Below, piece after piece: positions 8,573 to 15,529 of a DNA stretch of 64,000 bases; within the stretch, counting starts at the first letter, position 1; each line of letters begins with the position of its first letter. The DNA comes from Amycolatopsis vastitatis (GTDB lineage Bacteria > Actinomycetota > Actinomycetes > Mycobacteriales > Pseudonocardiaceae). Under the pieces are notes generated by a model. It searched no databases. It was given only the letters and a program-made list of their open reading frames with translations, and was not told the DNA's origin. The translations under genes and the position numbers were made by a program. The DNA lies in the NCBI RefSeq assembly GCF_002234595.1, contig NZ_NMUL01000051.1, forward strand, positions 1 to 64,000, given 5' to 3'.

Positions 8573-9482
8573 ATGAGCCTCTCGGGCAAGACGTGGTCGT
8601 GGTGGCGGACTGTCGGCATGTTGACCGTGGGCGGGTTGGGTCTGCTCGCGGCGGCGATCAAGATCGTGGACTGGACGGCTGCCTGGCGGTCGGTGGGACC
8701 GAAGACGATGCCGCTGGGGCTGACGGTCGGAGGTGCCTTGTTCCTGGCCGCCGGTACCGGCTCGCCGGCCTCTACGCACTGGAACGGCTCGCTCAGGGCA
8801 ACGAACGCCAGCGGCAAAGCGTCGTCAACGTCATCTGCGCCTACCAGCGCATGCCCTTCGACGTCCCTGGCGACAAGCACCAGCACGAGCACGACCCCAG
8901 CCTTGCCGAAGCCGCGCGTGCCGAGTACAAGGAGCGCGTCCAGGAACAAGAGGTCCGCATCGCCGCCCAACGAATCCTGGCCGATCACCTGCGGATCGGG
9001 CGGCCCCGAACGTTCTGGGACAACATCGACATCGACCTCGACCTCACCAAAGCTCGATTGATCAACCTCGACATGACCGAGTGCGTGATCAACAGTGCAC
9101 GGTTCGGTGAGGCGAGCTTCGTCGGAACCACCAAATTCTCCTACGCGCGCTTCTCCTACAGCGACTTCCGTCAGGCAACCTTCACCGGCCGTGTCGACTT
9201 CAGGGGGTCCTCTTCATCGGCGACGCACACTTCATCCTCGCAACCTTCGGTAGGGGCGCCTCCGACCCTGCAACCTTCACCGATGCCGGGTTCACCGGCG
9301 ATGCCGACTTCAGCCGCGCAACCTTCCAGGGTCCTGCCCGCTTCTCGAGTACCCGGTTCTCTGGCGACGCCGAGTTCCTCAGCACAGCCTTCAAGTATGA
9401 GGCGGCGTTCAGAAGCGCAACCTTCACCAACGAGGCCCACTTCCAGGGCGCGATGCAGAGAGATAACCCATTTCGGCTGTGA
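8573..9482 (+). pseudogene. Membrane-anchored pentapeptide-repeat protein, broken in three frames
   Basis: Three frames carry successive parts of one protein. The N-terminal part from ATG 8573 has two hydrophobic helices (VGMLTVGGLGLLAAAIKIVD and LGLTVGGALFLAA). At about 8755 a second frame gives LAGLYALERLAQGNERQRQS and VVNVICAYQRMPFD, a linker typical of actinobacterial pentapeptide proteins. It then gives the first A(D/N)LXX-like repeats (ARLINLDMTECVINSARFGE, ARFSYSDFRQATF). From about 9210 a third frame continues the repeats (FTGDADFSRATF, FSGDAEFLSTAF, AAFRSATFTNEAHFQGA). About 50 residues usually found before LAGLYALERLAQ are missing. Function of this family is unknown. Confidence 0.75.
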
Positions 9483-9672
9483 ACGACGGTCGCCCGCCGC
9501 GGCCAAGATACCTGCTCGCCGTCCGCAACCGGGCCCAGCTCGTCACCGCCGCTTACGAAGCCGGCCTGGTCCGCGTATCCGTCAGCCGATCGCCACGGCG
9601 AACACCTGCGCGCCGTAGCCATATCCGTACCGGCCGCTGTAACGTGGAGCGGCCGATTATGAGGGGACGATC

Positions 9673-9915
9673 ATGAGCAACCACACCGGCGTCGACGAGC
9701 GCGATCCGATGGAGGCCATCCAAGAGGACGTCGACTCCTCCGTCCCACACTCGGCATGGACGGATCAGGACGGCAAGGTCCACGTCGATCATCCTGTGCA
9801 CACCGAATGCACTGAGGGTTGCTACCAGGTGGTGGAAGGCGGATGGGGTGACTCGCCGCGTGAGATCGACTCCGAGGACGGACCCCCGCCGCGGCACGGT
9901 GGACCGACGACCTGA
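9673..9915 (+). CDS. Small acidic hypothetical protein
   Basis: An 80-residue open frame from ATG 9673 with a purine-rich GAGGGGACG just upstream. It is acidic and hydrophilic, with two cysteines (TECTEGC). No domain is recognised. It ends 6 bases before the GTG of the DUF6338-like membrane protein, so it may be the first gene of a two-gene unit. Coding status rests on its start site and spacing only. Confidence 0.5.
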   Translation: MSNHTGVDERDPMEAIQEDVDSSVPHSAWTDQDGKVHVDHPVHTECTEGCYQVVEGGWGDSPREIDSEDGPPPRHGGPTT

Positions 9916-9920
9916 CCACG

Positions 9921-10763
9921 GTGATTCCCCAGACTCTGGGCGCGCTGACCGCGTTCCTGACCTTGGTCGCGCCGGGGATCGCGTTCGAACTGCGCCGGGA
10001 ACGCCGCAGGGCGCGACGCCAAGAGACCGCCTTCCGCGAAGCCTCGCGCGTGGCACTCGGCAGCCTGGTTTTCACGCTGGCGTCGCTGCTGGTGCTCACC
10101 GGGATTCAAGGTCTGTTCTCCGTGCTGGGGCTGCATTTGCTCGCAAGCCCACAAGCCTGGTCGAGCTCCGGTGACGGATACGTTCGCGAGCATTTCGCGC
10201 TCGTCGTCGTCAGCGTCGCCGTGGAACTGGCATTGGCTTGTGCCCTCGCCATCGGTTTCGATTTCCTGCTTGCGCGAAGAGGTCGCGAGCAGGCTTCCGT
10301 GCGGCAGTGGACGGCCTGGACGGAAGCACTGAGACTCGACCGTCCCGTCGGCACCAGGCCTTGGGTGCACGTCCTCTTGGAGAGTGGGTCCTCGTTCTTC
10401 GGGTACGTCCGGTCATTCACCCCCTCCGGGCCGATGGGGGAACGCGAGATCGTCATCGAAGGCGAGTCACTGACCTACCAGGGAAAGCCGCTAACCGGGA
10501 TCGAGGAGTTCGAGAAGAAGGTCATCGGCGACACCTGGCACCGGGTGGTCATTCCGGGTTCGAAGATCGCCTACCTCCGCGTCGCCTACATCCATCAGGA
10601 AACCGGCGAACTGATCCGCGATCCCGAGCACCGCCTTCGCCCGCCGAAGAACGCACCGAAACGGTCCCTCGCCGTCGCACGGACACGCACCCCGCTCGCC
10701 AATGCGGGGTCAGCCGAAGGCTCAAGTGAAGGGGGCGAAACGACCGGAGACATCGACGGGTAG
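9921..10763 (+). CDS. DUF6338-like membrane protein
   Basis: A 280-residue protein from GTG 9921 with three hydrophobic segments: residues 4-20 (TLGALTAFLTLVAPGIAF), 48-75 (LGSLVFTLASLLVLTGIQGL) and 91-115 (FALVVVSVAVELALACALAI). A soluble C-terminal domain follows with a beta-rich GSSFFGYVRSFTPSG segment. The arrangement and the RRERRRARRQETAF segment after the first helix resemble the actinobacterial DUF6338 family. Function unknown; probably a plasma-membrane protein with a cytosolic tail. Confidence 0.65.
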   Translation: MIPQTLGALTAFLTLVAPGIAFELRRERRRARRQETAFREASRVALGSLVFTLASLLVLTGIQGLFSVLGLHLLASPQAWSSSGDGYVREHFALVVVSVAVELALACALAIGFDFLLARRGREQASVRQWTAWTEALRLDRPVGTRPWVHVLLESGSSFFGYVRSFTPSGPMGEREIVIEGESLTYQGKPLTGIEEFEKKVIGDTWHRVVIPGSKIAYLRVAYIHQETGELIRDPEHRLRPPKNAPKRSLAVARTRTPLANAGSAEGSSEGGETTGDIDG

Positions 10764-11059
10764 TGCCCGACCGTCCAGGACTATCCGCGGCGCCATCGCT
10801 GTCGGCACCGCGAGCGCGCAACAGTTGGACAGCCCCGCGAAACCGCACCCCGGATCGATCCGCAGTTCGCCGGCCCGCTGGAGATGGTCCACAGCATCTC
10901 TGCGAGGGCGACGCCGGCGTCTTGTTCATGGCGGCGAGGTAGCGCGCCAGGTTCGGTGCCACATGCCGGGCAAGGTCGCGACGGACTGCGAGGCTGGACT
11001 GGCGGGCGCACGCAACGCCTGCACGCGTCGAAGTGGCGTCGCGGGTGCCGCATTGCGGC

Positions 11060-11438
11060 TCAGTCCCAGTGGATGCGGTGGCGTACGTGCGCCGGCACAG
11101 CGGAAGCGATCAGAGAGCCGAGTCGATGTGTGTCGACGGCCGTTGATTCGGGCACGGTGATGAGGATGTCCAGCTCGGCGTCCCCGGTTCCAGGCAGGAC
11201 TGCGTCGGGTGTGCGGGACCAAGCCCATGCCGCTTTCTCCGATCTCGAACGAACCATGTTCGCCGAGATACGCGGCCAGTAGTGTCGCGAGGCCGCGGGT
11301 GATGCCCAACCGTCGTGGAACGCGGCGAGGATGTTGAGTACGGCCCCTCGTCGGCTGCCCGCGGCGACCCCGAAGCACGAAGCTAGCCAGTCGACGACCG
11401 CTTCACCGGCGATGGCCGGATCGAGGTGGTCGAGCAGT
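11060..11438 (-). pseudogene. Remnant of a phage-tail / contractile injection system tail protein
   Basis: Minus-strand pieces in three frames read in order: LLDHLDPAIAGEAVVDWLAS then CFGV; RRLGITRGLATLLAAYLGE; and GTGDAELDILITVPESTAVD with SAVPAHVRHRIHWD then a stop at 11060. This order matches tail protein I-type proteins (TIGR02242-like) of phage-tail-like or extracellular contractile injection systems: a WLA hinge, an RRRGT-RGL repeat-like helix and a C-terminal PAHV strand. Several frameshifts and deletions make it non-functional. No sheath, tube or ATPase gene is visible nearby. The assignment rests on pattern memory and should be checked by profile search. Confidence 0.45.
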
Positions 11439-11539
11439 TAATACACCGGCCCGCGCAGCTGGTAGACCACCTGCGCGAACTGCCCCGCCTCAGAGTCGTC
11501 GCGCCACCATCGCGGGAGTTCCTCTTCGACCTCACGGGT

Positions 11540-12010
11540 GAACGACCCGGACCGGGTGACCGTAAGAGAAGACGAGCTGGCCCGGTCCGAGATCGATCTG
11601 CTGGGCGGCGTCGCCGCGCTGGCCTGTTAGCGGGTCAGCGGCGAACAAGACGACCGCGTCGACGTGGGCCGGGCACCTGCTGCAAAACGGCGTAGACCTC
11701 CCACATCATGACCCAGCGCCCGAACTCCCGGCCGGTCCCGCGCTGACCGCCGGTGAGCAGGTGGCAATAAGATCGACTCCGTCTTGACCAGCAGAGGTCG
11801 CACGCGGGCCGCGAGCGACTCGAAGACTTCCTCGTTCTCGGGCAGCGCCATCCTGAGCGTGATGTCCGAGCCATCCTCGGGGATTTCGGCGCGGATATTG
11901 TCCTCCAGCAGCTGCTGGAGGACCTGCTTGTCCTGCACGAGCGAGAGCGCCTCGATGCGCCGGGCCCGGCGAACGAACCGGCCGAGCCTCTTCTGCTCCG
12001 AAAGTCCCAT
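11540..12010 (-). pseudogene. Hypothetical protein, intact N-terminus then frameshifted
   Basis: From ATG 12010 on the minus strand a well-biased frame reads LSEQKRLGRFVRRARRIEAL, LEDNIRAEIPEDGSDITLRM and FESLAARVRPLLVKTESIL (about 85 residues). It then loses frame at about 11770. A second frame supplies GREFGRWVMMWEVYAVLQQ, and a third AHVDAVVLFAADPLTGQ. Together they look like one decayed protein of about 160 or more residues, of a type common and uncharacterised in actinomycetes. It lies directly upstream of the tail-protein remnant on the same strand. Confidence 0.45.
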
Positions 12011-12057
12011 ACCGGCAATTCTGCCGCGTCCAGCGCAGCCCCCGTCAGGTCACCGTC

Positions 12058-12410
12058 ATGACCGGCCTGCGAAAAGGCCGCGCGCGAATGGCTGTTACCA
12101 CGTCGGCGGAACCGTCCGAGCGGACGGGAGCAGGAGCATTTCCCCCGCGACAGCGCGATCCAATCCACGCCTGCCTGGGAGGCCGTCGCCGACGTGCTCC
12201 GCCGCGAGAGCCGCTCCGTGGACACCGAGCTCCTCTCCACCGAGGAGTTCGGCGTCCTGCAGACCCGTTCCCGCGCGATCCTTGTGGCGAAGCGCTCCGG
12301 CACGGCGGCGCTCTCCACGCCGACCCACTGCCCCCTCGGGAAGGGCGTTATACAGGCCGACGGCGGCCCGGCCCTCCTGCCCTGGGTCTCGATGGCCGAG
12401 GCGCTCGGCT
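12058..12410. other. Unassigned stretch with a possible plus-strand gene fragment
   Basis: A plus-strand frame reads AWEAVADVLRRESRSVDTEL and LSTEEFGVLQTRSRAILVAK around 12170-12300, with normal codon bias, but no family is recognised and there is no clear start. It runs into the WD40 scrap. It is probably part of a broken gene. Confidence 0.35.
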
Positions 12411-12582
12411 GGCCGCCCGGTCGCCGTCACCGCCGGCCGCGATCACGCCGCGCGGGTCTGGGATCTCGCCACCGGCGAAGAGTTCACCACCTTCACCGGC
12501 CACACCAGCTCGGTGGCGGCGGTGGCCTGCACCAGCCTCGACGATCGACCCGTCGCCGTCGCCGCCGGCGGCTCAATGCGAT
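12411..12582 (+). pseudogene. WD40-repeat fragment
   Basis: One and a half WD40 repeats are visible in one frame: AGRDHAARVWDLATGEEFTT with FTGHTSSVAAVAC and then RPVAVAAGG. Here GH and WD are the repeat hallmarks. No start, no flanking repeats and no stop of its own are seen. The fragment fuses into the sensor-kinase C-terminus at about 12583. It is a relic of a larger WD40 protein. Confidence 0.6.
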
Positions 12583-13192
12583 GCTGCGCAACCCTCCGGA
12601 CTTTCAGGTCATGGCCCTGGCCGGCCAGCTGCGGCTCGGTCTGTTCGTCGTCGCGCAGCTTGCCGCGCGGCATGCCATCACCGTGTCCCTGACCGAATCC
12701 AGCTACGGCGGCGTGCGGGCCATCGTGCTGATCCCGACGTCGGCGATCGCGGCGGAGACGGCACCACCGCAGGCCGCGAAGCCGGTCGCGCCCACGGACG
12801 GCCTTGATGAGTCGCGTCACCGCTCCGGTGCCGGGCGCTCCAAGGAGGCCGACATGTCGTGGTTCGAGGCGCGCTGGCCCGAAGAAGATGAATCACCGGC
12901 CGTCGTGGCTCCGACCGCTCCCACGCCGGCGCGTGTCCCCGTCGCTGAGACTCCGGATACCCACACAGCCGGCGGCGGAGGCGGACAACCGCCGCTCCCC
13001 CGCCGTCGGCGTCAGGTAAATCTGTCACCGCAGCTGGCCGCCGCGATCGCCTCGCCGAATGCGTCCTCCGCGGCCCGCACACCAGCGTCGGCGCGTGCAA
13101 CCCGGGCGCCTGAGCTAGCACGGGACACCGTTGCAGCGATGCTCCGTGGCACCCGGCAGGGGCGCGAATCCGCGCCACGTCACCGCTCGTGA
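12583..13192 (+). pseudogene. C-terminal fragment of a conservon sensor histidine kinase (CvnA-like)
   Basis: The frame ending at 13192 contains the end of a GHKL ATPase domain (GLFVVAQLAARHAITVSLTE, SSYGGVRAIVLIPTS). A disordered tail follows with the basic patch LPRRRRQVNL and a final MLRGTRQGR, typical of conservon sensor kinases. The sensor, HAMP and dimerisation parts are missing, replaced upstream by a WD40 scrap. It is followed after 39 bases by roadblock, DUF742 and GTPase genes in the canonical conservon order, which confirms the identity. Confidence 0.75.
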
Positions 13193-13231
13193 ACAGCGGT
13201 TTCGAATACACCACGAACGAACGAGGATCTG

Positions 13232-13657
13232 ATGGTCACCTCCAATGTGCGCGAGCTGGACTGGTTGCTCGACGAGCTGGTCGAGCGGCTGCCCGGGGCC
13301 GAGAAGGCGGTCGTGCTCTCCGCCGACGGGTTGCTGATCGGCGGCTCGCGGGGGATGGCTCGAGAGGATGCCGAGCACCTCTCGGCAATGGCCTCGGCGT
13401 TCCAAAGCCTCGCGCGTGGGGTGGGCAGCCGTTTCGACAAGGGACACGTTCGCCAAACCGTCGTCGAACTGGACCGCGCCTTCCTGATCGTGACGGCCGC
13501 CGGACGCGGCGCCTGCCTCGCGTTGCTCGCGGCGGAGGAAGCCGACATGGCGATGGTCGCCTATGAGATGAACGTGATGGTCCAGCAGGTCGGCGAGAAC
13601 CTCGTCGCCGAGCCGCGGCCGGAAATCGGGAGCCTGAGACTCGACGAGCAGAGGTGA
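13232..13657 (+). CDS. cvnB: Roadblock/LC7-domain protein of a conservon
   Basis: A 141-residue roadblock/LC7 protein. It starts LDWLLDELVERLPGAEKAVV, followed by the strand VLSADGLLIGGSRGM, the helix AEHLSAMASAFQSLARGVG and a GRGACLALLAAEEADMAMVA segment, all typical of CvnB. In Streptomyces conservons CvnB partners the CvnD GTPase and the CvnA sensor kinase in a membrane-associated, G-protein-like switch that influences development and secondary metabolism. The gene is complete and well placed, but its kinase and GTPase partners are truncated here, so the module probably does not work as encoded. Confidence 0.93.
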   Translation: MVTSNVRELDWLLDELVERLPGAEKAVVLSADGLLIGGSRGMAREDAEHLSAMASAFQSLARGVGSRFDKGHVRQTVVELDRAFLIVTAAGRGACLALLAAEEADMAMVAYEMNVMVQQVGENLVAEPRPEIGSLRLDEQR

Positions 13658-13660
13658 CCG

Positions 13661-14041
13661 ATGCGCGAGGAAGGGGAGGAATCCTGGTTCGACCATGACG
13701 CCGGCCCGCTCGTCCGGCCCTTCGCGCTGACCAAGGGCCGCGCCCGGGCGGATCGGCACGCCCTCACCATGATCACCCTCGTGCTCGCAGCGCGGCCACC
13801 GTCCGAAGCCGAGCGGATCAACCGCGAAGGCGCCACGATCGTCCGGATGTGCCAAGGCCGGCCGCTGTCGGTGGCCGAGATCTCCGCGCAACTGCGATTG
13901 CTCGTGGTGGTGGTCAAAGTACTCGTCAGCGACCTGATCGACGAGGGATTCCTGGTTCGCCAGACCTCGGCGCTGCCGACCGTGAACGCACCCGACATGA
14001 ACCTACTCCAGGCGGTACTCGATGGCGTCCGTAGACTCTGA
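13661..14041 (+). CDS. cvnC: DUF742 protein of a conservon
   Basis: A 126-residue DUF742 (PF05331) protein starting 3 bases after the cvnB stop. Seen: the N-terminal WFDHDAGPLVRPFALTKGRA motif, a winged-helix-like middle (IVRMCQGRPLSVAEISAQLR) and LVSDLIDEGFL. CvnC proteins are predicted to modulate the conservon GTPase switch. The gene is full length. The next gene (cvnD) starts 20 bases before its stop, the normal overlap in conservons. Confidence 0.93.
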   Translation: MREEGEESWFDHDAGPLVRPFALTKGRARADRHALTMITLVLAARPPSEAERINREGATIVRMCQGRPLSVAEISAQLRLLVVVVKVLVSDLIDEGFLVRQTSALPTVNAPDMNLLQAVLDGVRRL

Positions 14042-14265
14042 CCCACCTGCCCTGACCACCGTGTCCGCCAAACTGCTGATAGCAGGCGGCTTCGGGGTCG
14101 GTAAGACGACGATGGTCGGCTCGGTAAGTGAGATCGCCCCCCTGCGCACCGAGGAAAGCCTGAGCGCGCTCAGTGTGGGCACGGACGACCTCGCTGGAGT
14201 GGAGGGCAAGACCACGACTACGGTGGCTCTCGACTTCGGCCGGATCACTGTCAACTCCGGCCGAG
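14022..14265 (+). pseudogene. Truncated conservon Ras-like GTPase (CvnD-like N-terminus)
   Basis: About 80 residues of a conservon GTPase: strand AKLLIAGGFGVGKTTMVGSV with the Walker A P-loop GGFGVGKTT, then IAPLRTEESLSALSVGTDDL and KTTTTVALDFGRITV, the switch II-side strand. A normal CvnD is about 190-200 residues. Here the homology stops at about 14265 and joins unrelated sequence, so the guanine-specificity (NKxD) and C-terminal parts are gone. With the 5'-truncated kinase, the conservon is cut at both ends. Confidence 0.85.
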
Positions 14266-14282
14266 AGCGAACTCGCCCGCGA

Positions 14283-15119
14283 CCGAGAAGCTCCGTATCC
14301 GGGCCCGGCTGGAAGGCAGGCTGGCCGAATCGGATGCCGGCGCTCGCCGCTGGATCCAGCAGCAAGTGGTGACGGGCACCAGCCCGTCGGTCGCGGGCAC
14401 GGTGGTGAAGACACTCGCCGACACGTATCCGGCCGGGCCGCCGGAGCCACTGGCGGCATGGATGGTGACGCTGCTCAGCACGCCGCACACCGATGCTGCC
14501 GAACGGCTGGCCCAGCTGCTGGTAGCTGCCCCGCCACCAGCTTCCGGTTCCTCCGATGCCGTGATCCGTTCGGCAATCGACCGCATGCGCACCGCAGCGG
14601 ACGGGCACGAGGACAGCAGACTGCACCGGCTTGCTGGATCTGGTGATCAAGCTCGACAAGGTCCAGCCGGTAAGCGGATCGGAAGTCCGAGCGATGCACG
14701 AGATCGTGCGGTCACGCTTTTCGAGCTCCGGCGCTCACCCCGGCGACCAGTCCGCCGCGCTCCGCGACCTGTCGACTCTCTCCGGGACGCTCATGGCCAC
14801 TCACCTGGACAGCGGCACCGTCCGTGACCTCATCGGCGAAGTGCTGACCGGCCCCAGTGCGGTCAGCCTCGGCAAGAAGCTCACCGGCAAGGTCGCTTCC
14901 ATGCTGTTCAGCATTCTCGGTCGCGACCCGGACGCTCCCGAATGGCTCGTCTCGATCTTCGGTGCACCCCAGACCAGCCTGGAAATCAAGATCGCGATAG
15001 CGAAAGCATTCCTGCAGTACGAGGGAAACCGGCCCGGCGGCTACGCCAGCGCCCTCAAGGACCGCCCGGCCTGCCCAGCTGACGTCGCAACATTGATCGT
15101 CCCAAGACTCCAGACCTGA
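14283..15119 (+). pseudogene. Unknown protein, C-terminal part, frameshifted
   Basis: After the cvnD break, one plus-strand frame reads EKLRIRARLEGRLAESDAG and ARRWIQQQVVTGTSPSVAGT to about 14625. A second continues LLDLVIKLDKVQPVSGSEVR through VASMLFSILGRDPDAPEWLV to a stop at 15117-15119. The shift near 14628 looks like one extra base. The protein is helical and soluble with good codon bias, and its N-terminus is missing. No family is recognised. The nature of the recombination joining it to cvnD is unknown. Confidence 0.5.
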
Positions 15120-15529
15120 CAGGCCAGGCTGAGGATGACTTGGGGGACGCCGACTCGCCGTTCAGTTCGGATGTGCAGTCGGCGGTGCCCTCGTGCCCAC
15201 CAGCGGATGCACGCCGTCCGGCCGGGGTAGGCCACAGCGAGCCCGGACAGCCTGCCGGCCAGGGTCCGGGCGACCTCGCCACCCTCGGCGATGAACCCGC
15301 TCAGCAGGTCCCGCAGGCCGCGCCGCTCGGGCTGAAGCCGTGCATCAGCACGTCCTGGGCCTGCGTGTCGGCGACCGGCCGCTCGGCGTCGTAGGCCGTG
15401 GCCCCGGCGATGAGGTGGCCCGGTTCCCAGCCGACGCTAAGGCCACGGGCACCGGCTCCACCGGCGGCGAACCCGTCGCCACCCCACAACCATCGCTCTG
15501 ACCCGCCCGCCTCGAGCGCCGGATCCCGG
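15120..15529. other. Intergenic, nothing firm
   Basis: About 410 bases between the unknown broken gene and the rhamnosidase stop codon. Minus-strand frames contain scraps with plausible bias (for example LSVGWEPGHLIAGATAYD near 15420), but no family is recognised and no start is evident. No terminator hairpin was identified. Confidence 0.4.

Noticed and set aside
8376..8576. Small plus-strand open frame after the Nudix fragment
   Set aside because: No motif, no start signal, Arg/Pro-rich composition; treated as non-coding.
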